Shown here in pieces: positions 16,258-24,461 of a stretch of 26,630 bases of DNA. The translations under genes were made by a program, and so were the position numbers. The stretch spans positions 1-26,630 of the forward strand of contig BNVZ01000002.1 in NCBI GenBank assembly GCA_025998475.1, read 5' to 3'. Numbering within the stretch: the stretch's first letter is position 1; every line of letters starts with the position of its first letter. The stretch is from Endomicrobiia bacterium (GTDB taxonomy: Bacteria > Elusimicrobiota > Endomicrobiia > Endomicrobiales > Endomicrobiaceae). The notes under the pieces were generated by a model. That model was given only the letters and a program-made list of their open reading frames with translations. It was not told where the DNA came from and made no database searches.

Positions 16258-18141
16258 ATGAAAATACTAGATACTGTAAATAATCCTCAAGATTTAAAAA
16301 ATATAAAAAAAGAAAATCTCCCTGTTCTTGCAAAAGAAATAAGGGAAGAAATAATAAATACAATTTCAAAGAACGGAGGGCACTTAGCTTCGAGCCTCGG
16401 GGTTGTTGATTTAACAATTGCGATGCACTATGTTTTTAATTGTCCTAACGATAAAATAATTTGGGACGTGGGACATCAATCCTACGCTCATAAAATTCTT
16501 ACCGAAAGAAAAACTGAATTTAAAACTATAAGAACACATAATGGCTTAAGCGGATTTCCGAAAAGATATGAGTCTGAATACGACGCGTTCGGCGTTGGAC
16601 ATTCTTCGACTTCAATATCTGCAGCTTTAGGATTTGCAATCGCAAGAGATTTAAAAAAAGAAGATCATAAAATAGTTGCCGTTATAGGAGACGGCTCAAT
16701 GACTGCTGGGCTTGCTTTTGAAGGTTTGCAGAATGCGGGGCATTTAAAAAAAGATATGCTTGTTATATTAAATGATAATGAGATGTTTATTTCACAGAAA
16801 GTTGGAGCAGTCGCGGGATATTTTGCAAAACTTTTAACTGCTGGTATGGCAAGGAAGGTTGAAGAAAAAATCGTAAAAACGATAAGTAGATTTCATGGTT
16901 TTGGATCACCAATTAGAAAGTTCATAAAAAGAATAAAAGTTATGCTCTTCCCAGGCATGCTTTTTGAAGAAATGGGCTTTACATACATTGGACCTGTTCA
17001 GGGTCATGATATAAAGAATTTAACAATTATTTTAGAAAATCTTAGAGATATGAAAGGACCTGTTTTGCTTCATGCTATTACAAAAAAAGGTAAAGGATAT
17101 GCTCCGGCTGAAGAAGATCCTGTAAAATTTCATGGTGTTGGAAAATTTGATGTCGAAACTGGAAGTACAGTAAAAAATGAAACTATTACGTACACAAAAG
17201 TTTTTTCTGATACGCTTATAAAATTAGCAAATGCGGATAAAAAAATAGTGGCAATAACTGCGGCTATGTCAGAGGGGACAGGTCTTGATAAATTTGCCAA
17301 AAATTTTCCTGACAGATATTTTGATGTTGGCATTGCTGAGGGGCATGCTGTGACTTTTGCAGCAGCAATGGCTGCCGCTGGCATGAGGCCTGTATGTGCG
17401 ATATATTCAACTTTTATGCAAAGAGCGATTGACAATGTTATACATGACGTTGCTTTGCAGAATCTTCCTGTTGTTTTTGCCTTAGACAGAGCTGGGCTTG
17501 TTGGAGAGGACGGCGAGACACATCATGGTGTTTTCGATTTATCGTATTTAAACTATATTCCAAATCTAATTATTATGTCTCCATCTAATGAAAATGAATT
17601 GCAGCGCATGCTCAAAACTGCATTAAACGCAAATAAACCGTGCGTTATAAGATATCCAAGGGGTGATGTCGGTATTAAAGTAGATATATCGACGCATATA
17701 TTGCAAATTGGCAAAGCTATTATTTTAAGAGAAGGCAAAGATATTTGTTTCTTGGCCATAGGTAATCATGTCAATACATGTTTAAAAGCTGCGGAATTAC
17801 TTGCAATAAAAAATATAGATGCTTCTGTTGTAAATATGAGATTTATAAAACCTCTTGACAGCGACACCATAAACGAAATGCTTTCAAAAACCAAAAAATT
17901 TATTACAGTTGAAGAAAACTCTTTAATAGGCGGCTTTGGTGAAAACGTAAGATCCTTTTTATATGGTAGCGGCGCTGTTGTTGAGAGCATGGGTCTCCCG
18001 GATAAATTTATAGAGCATGGAAGTCTAAAAGTTTTAAGAAAAAAGTATGGTTTAACAGCTGAAGATATAGCCAAGAAAGCCTTAAAGTTGCTTGACCGTA
18101 CACAACGCGAAGAGGAGAATAATTTTGGAATTAATATTTGA
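16258..18141 (+). CDS. dxs: 1-deoxy-D-xylulose-5-phosphate synthase
   Basis: DXS condenses pyruvate and glyceraldehyde 3-phosphate with thiamine diphosphate, the first step of the MEP isoprenoid pathway. I start at the ATG at 16258 (627 residues, near the E. coli 620); the frame is open back to a TTG at 16186, but the extra 24 residues are not family-like. Visible motifs are GGHLASSLGVVDLTIAMH, IWDVGHQSYAHK, the ThDP site GDGSMTAGLAFEGLQNAG with D145, and DVGIAEGHAVTFAAAMA with catalytic E361. The transketolase C-terminal domain follows. The 3' end overlaps the next gene by 17 bases, and its last codons contain that gene's GAGGAG ribosome site. MEP products would include the undecaprenyl carrier for surface glycans, so the linkage is sensible. 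Confidence 0.95.
   Translation: MKILDTVNNPQDLKNIKKENLPVLAKEIREEIINTISKNGGHLASSLGVVDLTIAMHYVFNCPNDKIIWDVGHQSYAHKILTERKTEFKTIRTHNGLSGFPKRYESEYDAFGVGHSSTSISAALGFAIARDLKKEDHKIVAVIGDGSMTAGLAFEGLQNAGHLKKDMLVILNDNEMFISQKVGAVAGYFAKLLTAGMARKVEEKIVKTISRFHGFGSPIRKFIKRIKVMLFPGMLFEEMGFTYIGPVQGHDIKNLTIILENLRDMKGPVLLHAITKKGKGYAPAEEDPVKFHGVGKFDVETGSTVKNETITYTKVFSDTLIKLANADKKIVAITAAMSEGTGLDKFAKNFPDRYFDVGIAEGHAVTFAAAMAAAGMRPVCAIYSTFMQRAIDNVIHDVALQNLPVVFALDRAGLVGEDGETHHGVFDLSYLNYIPNLIIMSPSNENELQRMLKTALNANKPCVIRYPRGDVGIKVDISTHILQIGKAIILREGKDICFLAIGNHVNTCLKAAELLAIKNIDASVVNMRFIKPLDSDTINEMLSKTKKFITVEENSLIGGFGENVRSFLYGSGAVVESMGLPDKFIEHGSLKVLRKKYGLTAEDIAKKALKLLDRTQREEENNFGINI
18112..18117 (+). promoter_or_regulatory. 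Strong ribosome binding site deciding a TTG start
   Basis: GAGGAG ends seven bases before the TTG at 18125. No ATG or GTG fits, and the frame's other possible start (TTG at 18092) has no such site. This puts the fusion gene's start inside dxs. Confidence 0.7.
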
Positions 18142-20584
18142 GAGAGTTTTTCATTTCTTGTTTTATGTTACAAATTCTTATGGTTGGGCAATTCTGCTCA
18201 TATCTGTGCTAATTTCTGCTATATTAATGCCTTTCTATCATATCACGAATATTTTAGAGGGTAGGGAGAAAACAATTCATTTAAAGTTGCAACCATACAT
18301 TTCAAGAATAAATAAAATTAAGAATGCGCAGACTAAGCATAAGCACTTGTTAAAATTGTATAAGTCGTATAACTATTCGCCGATTATGTCGTTGCGATCG
18401 TTGTCGTCTTTAGCAATACAAGTTCCATTTTTTATTGTTGCCTATCAAACACTAAGTAAGATCCTGATTGATAATCCGTATAATTCGGATATGTCTTTTT
18501 TGTTTATAAAAAACTTAGGATTACAAGATAACTTAATAGGTGGAGTAAATTTACTACCGATTCTGATGACGCTAATCAATATACTAGCCGTGATGTGCAT
18601 GACTTCCTTTCCAAAAGAAAAAAGAAAGAGCTATGCTATAGCTGTTTTCTTTCTGATTTTTCTGTATATGTCTCCAGCAGGGCTTGTTTTGTATTGGACA
18701 TCTAATAATCTCATTAACTTGTTTCGGTATTTGTTTATTTATTTGAAAGATAAAAGACTTCCGGCAATTAAACATAGTTTGATAAGTTCCCTTTCACGTT
18801 TACTCAAAAACGCAGATCTCAGAGCCTTTCTACTGTTAATTGCTGTTTATTTTACAGCAAATGCGAAGGCGAATAATCTTGAATACAGTAACATCATAGC
18901 CATACCTTGGTATATTTTATTTATATTAAAGTTGTACAACTATAAAATCAAACCCTATATGACCAAAAATATAAAAATACAATTGTCATTGGTCATATTG
19001 TGTTTGGCCGTATCATGTTTTGTAAAAAGATGGGAAAAGACGCATTGGCTATTTGCTGCTTTAACGCTATTTGCAATGTACAACTATAAAAGTATAAAAC
19101 TTGTCAAAATTAAAAAAATACTCAAATATCTAGCTCTGCCTGTTGTGGGTATGTTGTTCCCAGCTGTTTTGTATGTAAAAGCCAATGCGATATACATTAA
19201 CGGATGCGGGTATATTAGCTATTTTTCAATATTCATTCTTATTGCCTGCTTTATCCCTCTGGTCGTATATGTGTACAACACTAATTATTCAATATCTAAA
19301 ATTATAAAAATTTCTCTGTCTTTTATATTGGCTGCAATGCTTCCACCTTTGATTAGAAGTGTTATTAAATATACAGGCAGTTATCCTTGTGATTTTATAT
19401 TTTTGTTATTTATACTTTATTTTATAGTTGATTTATTTTGGAAAAAGAAGAAAGTAATAATTATATTTCTATTGTCTGCTACGTTGTTTTCGGTTTTTTA
19501 TAAAATTAATTTGAATCCCGATAAAGACGCGGATAAAGTTGCCGCACAAGTTCCTGAAGAATTGTTAGCTATACCAATGAAAGACACTCCAACCGTATAT
19601 CTTTTTATGTACGATTCATTTCCGCACAAAGAGTTAATTAATGAACTAGGTTTAGATAGAAGCGGATTGGATGCTTTACTTCGTGAATATCAATTCAAAG
19701 AGTATGATGTATATTCCCTTGCTTATCATACTATAGCAAGCATGGCGCAGGTTTTTAGTGTACAGAGAGATGATATTATGGATGGTAACGTTTGCAGAAA
19801 AATTATTGTTGGAAATAATCTAGTTAACTCCGTATTTAAGAGGCATGGTTACAATAACTTCGTTTCAGCTGACGATGATCATTGGGCATTTCCGAACATA
19901 ACCTATTTTAAGAATTATAATATCATAAGTAATATGAACAAGAACAAGAGCAGTATTGATTTTGCGTTTTCTTTGCGTGTAATTTGTTCAATTATAAAAG
20001 GAAGCCTGAATACTGGAGTGCTATCATTAGAAGAAGGGAACAACTGTTTTAAACTTGCAAAATTTGCTAATCGTGGCGAGCACGAAAGAACTTTTGCTTG
20101 GGGTATGAGTGACTATCCTGGCCATTCATCTATTTCCGGCAAAGGGTTTGAACGAGAATTTAAACATTGGGAATCAAGGTACTATATGTCTATAGAAAAT
20201 ATGAAGAGAGATATGAAATTAGCGATTAGCAATAATCCTAGCGCTATAGTAATATTGATGAGCGATCATGGCCCGGTTTTGCTTGACGATGCTAGTAGAG
20301 GTTATCCATCATTAAAGGACGACCAAATAAAACCCATTCATTTTCGCGACATGTTCGGCGCGTTTATGGCAGTACGTTGGCCGGATAAAGAGAGGGCTGC
20401 GAAATACGATAAAGAATTCAATATTACACAAGATGTGTTTCCTGTAGTGTTTGCGTATTTGTGCGATTCTCCGATACCGCTGAAGTATAAAATAAAAGAT
20501 ACAGCGATAAGGATGCGTGATCATCGTAATCACAAATTTGACAAAGGCGTGTTTTATCCTAATTTTTATGAAGAGGAAAAATAA
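18125..20584 (+). CDS. YidC/Oxa1-like membrane domain fused to a sulfatase/phosphoglycerol-transferase-like domain
   Basis: This 819-residue protein has three parts. Residues 1 to about 215 align with the YidC/Oxa1/Alb3 core: NSYGWAILLISV, LQPYISRINKI, LYKSYNYSPI, QVPFFIVAYQTL, NLLPILMTLINI and SPAGLVLYWTSNNLINLF. The groove Arg essential in insertases (E. coli R366) is Ser at 31. Residues about 220-475 are further membrane helices. Residues about 485-805 form an alkaline-phosphatase-superfamily domain: metal-type D497 in LFMYDSFP, candidate nucleophile T536 in YHTIASMAQV, and D714-H715 in ILMSDHGP. That domain should face the periplasm and act on phosphate or sulfate esters, as in LTA synthase or MdoB. 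The TTG start has GAGGAG seven bases upstream. The next gene begins two bases downstream. The role is inferred: a phosphopolyol or phosphoethanolamine transferase. Confidence 0.85.
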   Translation: MELIFERVFHFLFYVTNSYGWAILLISVLISAILMPFYHITNILEGREKTIHLKLQPYISRINKIKNAQTKHKHLLKLYKSYNYSPIMSLRSLSSLAIQVPFFIVAYQTLSKILIDNPYNSDMSFLFIKNLGLQDNLIGGVNLLPILMTLINILAVMCMTSFPKEKRKSYAIAVFFLIFLYMSPAGLVLYWTSNNLINLFRYLFIYLKDKRLPAIKHSLISSLSRLLKNADLRAFLLLIAVYFTANAKANNLEYSNIIAIPWYILFILKLYNYKIKPYMTKNIKIQLSLVILCLAVSCFVKRWEKTHWLFAALTLFAMYNYKSIKLVKIKKILKYLALPVVGMLFPAVLYVKANAIYINGCGYISYFSIFILIACFIPLVVYVYNTNYSISKIIKISLSFILAAMLPPLIRSVIKYTGSYPCDFIFLLFILYFIVDLFWKKKKVIIIFLLSATLFSVFYKINLNPDKDADKVAAQVPEELLAIPMKDTPTVYLFMYDSFPHKELINELGLDRSGLDALLREYQFKEYDVYSLAYHTIASMAQVFSVQRDDIMDGNVCRKIIVGNNLVNSVFKRHGYNNFVSADDDHWAFPNITYFKNYNIISNMNKNKSSIDFAFSLRVICSIIKGSLNTGVLSLEEGNNCFKLAKFANRGEHERTFAWGMSDYPGHSSISGKGFEREFKHWESRYYMSIENMKRDMKLAISNNPSAIVILMSDHGPVLLDDASRGYPSLKDDQIKPIHFRDMFGAFMAVRWPDKERAAKYDKEFNITQDVFPVVFAYLCDSPIPLKYKIKDTAIRMRDHRNHKFDKGVFYPNFYEEEK

Positions 20585-20586
20585 AT

Positions 20587-21882
20587 ATGAACAGACTAAA
20601 ATTAATGTTGTACTTACTGGTATTCTTTCCGGTTTGCGCTTATGCATACCTGGACCCTGGAACAGGCAATGCTCTAATGGCTGCAATATTTGGACTTTTT
20701 GGTAGTCTCTTGTTTTTTTCTAAAAGTATTTTTTTTAAGATAAAGGCAAAGTTAACAGGAGATGCGATTGTTCGGGTTCAATCAAAATTGGCCTTTTTTT
20801 CCGAAGGAGGTAAGTATTGGATTTATTATGAGGATATTCTAAAAGAGCTTATAAAGAAAAAACAATTTTTTACTTATTACACAATGGACATGGAGGATCC
20901 AGCGTTTCAACTGCTAGATTTTGGTAATCCTGACGCAGATATAGACGCTTTTCATATACGCTACGTTGGTAGAGGAAATAAAGGATACGCAAGGATAAAT
21001 AATTTAAAAGAATCTGTTGTTGTGACAACAACTCCCAATATAGGCACTCCAGGTTACCCTATATCAAAGCCTAAAAGTTGTAAAAATCTAATACATATTT
21101 TCCATTCAATAAGTACTGTTGGCGGATATCATAAATATTCATTGGATTGTTTTGATACAGTTATAGTGTCGGGGATAGAATTTGAGAACGATGTAAGAAC
21201 TCTAGAGAAAAAAAGAAATTTACCTCCCAAAAAGGTGCTGGTTGGAGGGTTGCCGTATATGGATAGGTTGATAGAAAGAGCAGCGAAGTTAGGCTCGCAA
21301 ACGGACGGCAAAACAGTTTTAATAGCGTCAACGTGGGATAAAAGAGGACTTTTAAGAACGTACGGCAAGGAACTAATAAAAAAGATAGCTCAAGCGGGAT
21401 ACAATGTTATAGTTCGCCCACATCCTTATTCGTACGTATATGAGTCAGATTTTATAAATCAATTACAAGAAGAATTGGCATCAGACGAAAATATTAAATT
21501 TGATAAAGAAGTGGATAATCTTTTAAGCATGGCAAAATCAAATATAATGATATCTGACATTTCTATGGTTCGGTTTGATTATTGTTTTGCATTTGGCAGA
21601 CCTGTAATATCATTAGATACAGATTACGAGAAGCACTCCCAAGAATATGAGTATTCAGATTTAGATGGATATTGGGACATTAAAGTAAGCGACAAGATAG
21701 GAGTGTATTTAAAAAAAGAGGAAGTTACTTATACTAAAGTGATGGAGGAAATTGAAAAATTAATAGATAAAAAGTCAGAAAAGATAGAAATAGATAAAGA
21801 TAGAATAATTGCAAATACTGGCAGTTCAACACAGGTTATTGCCAAGCAAATAGTGGATATTTGTAATATGTATCAATGTTAA
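20587..21882 (+). CDS. CDP-glycerol glycerophosphotransferase-like (TagB/TagF family) with N-terminal membrane anchor
   Basis: The 431-residue protein starts with a signal-like helix (1-20), a YLDPGTG motif at 21-27 and a second hydrophobic helix (about 28-50), then a soluble domain. From about 145 onward it fits CDP-glycerol:polyglycerolphosphate glycerophosphotransferases: IFHSISTVGGYHK with H173 in the position of the family WHGTPLK His, VIVRPHP with H279, and ISDISMVRFDYCFAFGRPVI then LDTDYE. Such enzymes transfer glycerol phosphate (or a related polyol phosphate) from CDP-polyol to a growing chain at the cytoplasmic face. GAGG lies eight bases before the ATG. Location between a phosphotransferase-like fusion and a cytidylyltransferase supports polymer or decoration synthesis. 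Exact substrate is unknown. Confidence 0.85.
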   Translation: MNRLKLMLYLLVFFPVCAYAYLDPGTGNALMAAIFGLFGSLLFFSKSIFFKIKAKLTGDAIVRVQSKLAFFSEGGKYWIYYEDILKELIKKKQFFTYYTMDMEDPAFQLLDFGNPDADIDAFHIRYVGRGNKGYARINNLKESVVVTTTPNIGTPGYPISKPKSCKNLIHIFHSISTVGGYHKYSLDCFDTVIVSGIEFENDVRTLEKKRNLPPKKVLVGGLPYMDRLIERAAKLGSQTDGKTVLIASTWDKRGLLRTYGKELIKKIAQAGYNVIVRPHPYSYVYESDFINQLQEELASDENIKFDKEVDNLLSMAKSNIMISDISMVRFDYCFAFGRPVISLDTDYEKHSQEYEYSDLDGYWDIKVSDKIGVYLKKEEVTYTKVMEEIEKLIDKKSEKIEIDKDRIIANTGSSTQVIAKQIVDICNMYQC

Positions 21883-21965
21883 ACTAATTGACTATAGTAA
21901 TTATTGTTAACGCGTAAGACTTTGTAATTTTGCAATACTTCAGAAAATAATATACAGGAAGATCA

Positions 21966-23060
21966 ATGATGACTAAGAAATTGCTTATGGTTTTGGGACC
22001 TACGGAAGTTGAATCTGAAATTTTAGAGATAGGGGCAAAACCGCAAGAATATATGCGCACATCGGAGTACTCTAAGAAATTGGCGCGTATTTTTAAAAAT
22101 CTTCAATATGTCTTCAGGACTAAAAATCCTGTCGTTTTTTTTACGTCTTCAGGAACAGGTGCTATGGAAGCAGCCGTCACAAATTCTCTGTCGGCAGGAG
22201 ATACTGTACTATACATAAACGGTGGTGCGTTTGGTGCAAGATGGGGTGAGATTTGTAGAAAGCATAAAAATAAAGCAATAGAAATAAAAGTGGATTTTGG
22301 AAAAATCGTTAATCCAAGTTTAATACAAAAAAGTTTAGATAAACATAAAAATATAAAGGCTGTATTTGCCACTTTAAACGAAACTTCAAGTGGAGCCTTG
22401 ACAGATATAAAAGCTATAGGAGCTATTATTAAAAATTATCCAAACACTATTTTTGTTGTGGATTGTGTTTCTGGCTTAGTGGTTGAAGAAATGCAAATGG
22501 ATGCCTGGGGTATAGATGTGGCAGTTTCAAGTTCCCAAAAAGCGTTGGCTCTTCCACCGGGATTAAGTTTTATGGCTATTAGCAATAAAGCTTTGAGCTT
22601 TGCCAAATGTGCTAATCTAAGAACATATTATTTTGATATTTTTATATACATTGAAAATTGGAAAAGGAATCAGCATCCTTTTACAACTCCAGTATTATTG
22701 GTCAATCAGTTAGATGCTAGATTGCAGAAAATCAAGAAAGAGGGATTATTAGCATTAAGAAAAAGGTTTGAAAAAAACACAACGCTACTAAGGCGCGGGC
22801 TTAAACAACTTGGCTTTGAGCCGGTAGCCGAAAACCCAGCCAATTGCGTAACCGGTGTTTTTAGTGGGCAGTATGACGCGGAAAAAATAATTAAAATAAT
22901 GAGAGGAAAGTACAATATAGAAATTACTCCTAGTGGCGGAGATTTTAAAAATAAATTGTTTAGAATAGGCAATTTTGGCAACATATTGAAAAAAGATATA
23001 GACTTGTTTTTGGAGTCTTTGGAAAAAACATTAAAGGAATTAAAAAATGATTGCCGGTAA
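21966..23060 (+). CDS. Class V PLP aminotransferase (serine/alanine-glyoxylate or phosphonate transaminase-like)
   Basis: The 364-residue protein is a fold-type I, class V aminotransferase. It opens LLMVLGPTEV, the family start for serine-pyruvate/alanine-glyoxylate enzymes and related 2-aminoethylphosphonate transaminases, has FFTSSGTGAMEAA at 58-70, VVDCVSG with PLP Asp at 166, and SSSQKALALPPG with Schiff-base Lys at 192. AGGAAG precedes the ATG by about six bases. It overlaps the next gene, a cytidylyltransferase, by 14 bases, so the two products probably work on one substrate; an amino-alcohol phosphate later activated with CTP is a fair guess. The usual metabolic role in glyoxylate or serine metabolism is the alternative. 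The 83 bases upstream separate it slightly from the glycerophosphotransferase gene. Confidence 0.82.
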   Translation: MMTKKLLMVLGPTEVESEILEIGAKPQEYMRTSEYSKKLARIFKNLQYVFRTKNPVVFFTSSGTGAMEAAVTNSLSAGDTVLYINGGAFGARWGEICRKHKNKAIEIKVDFGKIVNPSLIQKSLDKHKNIKAVFATLNETSSGALTDIKAIGAIIKNYPNTIFVVDCVSGLVVEEMQMDAWGIDVAVSSSQKALALPPGLSFMAISNKALSFAKCANLRTYYFDIFIYIENWKRNQHPFTTPVLLVNQLDARLQKIKKEGLLALRKRFEKNTTLLRRGLKQLGFEPVAENPANCVTGVFSGQYDAEKIIKIMRGKYNIEITPSGGDFKNKLFRIGNFGNILKKDIDLFLESLEKTLKELKNDCR

Positions 23061-23505
23061 AACTGTTGTTTATACGTCTGGTACTTTTGATATGCTACAC
23101 ATTAATCATTTGCGGATGATTGAATATGCAAGAGCTTTAGGAGATATTTTAATAGTAGGAATAAACACCGATGAGCTTGTCTCTTCTTACAAATCTATCC
23201 CGATTATTCCTTTTAATGAAAGGATTGCTTTGATGCGTGCTATTAAAGGACCTGATATAGTTATTCCACAAAATTCACTTGACCATACGGATAAAATTAA
23301 AAAACTTAAGTTTGATATTTTTGTTGTTGGAGACGACTGGGCTGGCAAATATGATTATTTGCAAGAACTTGGTGTACAAGTTATATATTTCCCGTACGGA
23401 AAAGGCGTAAGTACTACAGAGCTTAAAGAAAAAATTTACAATAGATATAAAAAGTTTCAAAAAGAGGCAGATGGACACATACCAGATGATATTGTTATAA
23501 AATGA
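23047..23505 (+). CDS. Glycerol-3-phosphate cytidylyltransferase-like nucleotidyltransferase (TagD family)
   Basis: The 152-residue protein matches the small cytidylyltransferase family: YTSGTFDMLHINHLRMIEYA at 9-28, with H18 and H21 of the HxxH nucleotide site, VVGDDWAGKYDY near 94-104 and GKGVSTTELK at 118-127 as the STT signature. TagD makes CDP-glycerol from CTP and glycerol 3-phosphate for teichoic acids; ethanolamine- and other polyol-phosphate enzymes share the fold. Two deviations are Asn where TagD-type proteins usually have Gly (HxGH) and Tyr/Lys before GVSTT where an Arg-Thr pair is common, so the substrate could differ. The ATG at 23047, with AAGGAA upstream, overlaps the aminotransferase end. 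A nearby CDP-polyol-using transferase supports the role. Confidence 0.87.
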   Translation: MIAGKTVVYTSGTFDMLHINHLRMIEYARALGDILIVGINTDELVSSYKSIPIIPFNERIALMRAIKGPDIVIPQNSLDHTDKIKKLKFDIFVVGDDWAGKYDYLQELGVQVIYFPYGKGVSTTELKEKIYNRYKKFQKEADGHIPDDIVIK

Positions 23506-23578
23506 AAAAACAAATTTGCGTAGTGTTTATCTGAAAATAAAATTGCATTTAGGATGAACTTTGCCGGAGTAAATAAAA

Positions 23579-24316
23579 ATGTTGATATCTAAAAATAAAA
23601 AACGTCTTGATGTTTTGCTGTTTGAAAAAGATCTTGCGGAAACCAGAACAAAGGCTCAGGCCTTTGTAATAGGCGGAAACGTTTTTGTAAATAATCAAGT
23701 ACAATATAAGCCGGGCACTTTAGTAGATGAAGAAGATTTAATTGAAATAAAAAATATAAACCCTTACGTTTCGCGCGGCGGACTAAAACTAGAGTCTGCT
23801 TTAGATGCACTTGTTATTGATGTAAGAGGGTACATTTGTCTAGATGTGGGGGCATCAACTGGCGGTTTTACGGATTGTATGCTCCAAAAAGGCGCAATTA
23901 AAATTTATGCAGTTGATGTAGGACAAGGACAATTGCATTATAAATTGAGGAATGACCCGCGCGTCGTGAATGTTGAAAATATTAATTTCAGATATTTTGA
24001 TAGGTCTTTGTTAAAAGATAACATAGACTTTGTTACTATAGACGTTTCTTTTATATCTCTCGATAAAATTTTGCCTATGGCATATAAAAGTATTGCAGAA
24101 AATGCTTTTGTTTTAGCTATGATAAAACCACAGTTTGAGCTTGAACCGTTAGATGTAAAAAAAGGTGCTGTAAGAGATGAAAAATTAAGGCAAAAAGCTA
24201 TAAATAAAATTAAACAATCCGCTTTAAATTTAGGTTTTAAAATAGTTTCCGAAGTAAATTCGTGTCTCAAAGGACCAAAAGGCAACTTAGAACATTTTTT
24301 ATTGTTAAAAAAATAG
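23579..24316 (+). CDS. tlyA: TlyA-family S4-domain rRNA methyltransferase
   Basis: TlyA proteins 2'-O-methylate ribosomal RNA and were once called hemolysins. The 245-residue product has an N-terminal S4 RNA-binding domain (about 7-65, RLDVLLFEKDLAETRTKAQA) followed by YVSRGGLKLESAL and an FtsJ-like methyltransferase domain. Motif I is CLDVGASTGGFTDCML, followed by AVDVGQGQLHYKLR, TIDVSFISLDKILP and MIKPQFE. Length is near the family norm (about 245-270). GGAG lies nine bases before the ATG. It follows the polyol-phosphate genes by 73 bases and may be co-transcribed with them, but there is no functional link to them that I can see. Confidence 0.93.
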   Translation: MLISKNKKRLDVLLFEKDLAETRTKAQAFVIGGNVFVNNQVQYKPGTLVDEEDLIEIKNINPYVSRGGLKLESALDALVIDVRGYICLDVGASTGGFTDCMLQKGAIKIYAVDVGQGQLHYKLRNDPRVVNVENINFRYFDRSLLKDNIDFVTIDVSFISLDKILPMAYKSIAENAFVLAMIKPQFELEPLDVKKGAVRDEKLRQKAINKIKQSALNLGFKIVSEVNSCLKGPKGNLEHFLLLKK

Positions 24317-24432
24317 CAATTCTTATGTAACAATTGCAGGTGTTGCTTATCAGCTTGAGCTTATGCACTTATCAACCCAATACCCAAAACAAAGAGGCAA
24401 TGACTTGCGGCAACAATTGATAAAACATGCAT

Positions 24433-24456
24433 CTTTCATGCGTTTGTCGTGATAGC
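24433..24456 (+). repeat. Dispersed TTTCATGCGTTTGTC-type repeat, copy 3
   Basis: CTTTCATGCGTTTGTCGTGA at 24433 onward closely matches the copy at 11626-11651. It ends just before the mnmE ATG, so it could also influence mnmE expression. A perfect six-base stem (GCAATT at 24316, AATTGC at 24332) lies just after tlyA. Confidence 0.45.
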
Positions 24457-24461
24457 TAAAT

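Noticed and set aside
21966..23505. Firm assignment to a 2-aminoethylphosphonate pathway (PhnW plus cytidylyltransferase)
   Set aside because: The needed phosphoenolpyruvate mutase and phosphonopyruvate decarboxylase are not in the window, and class V transaminases are hard to separate by eye.
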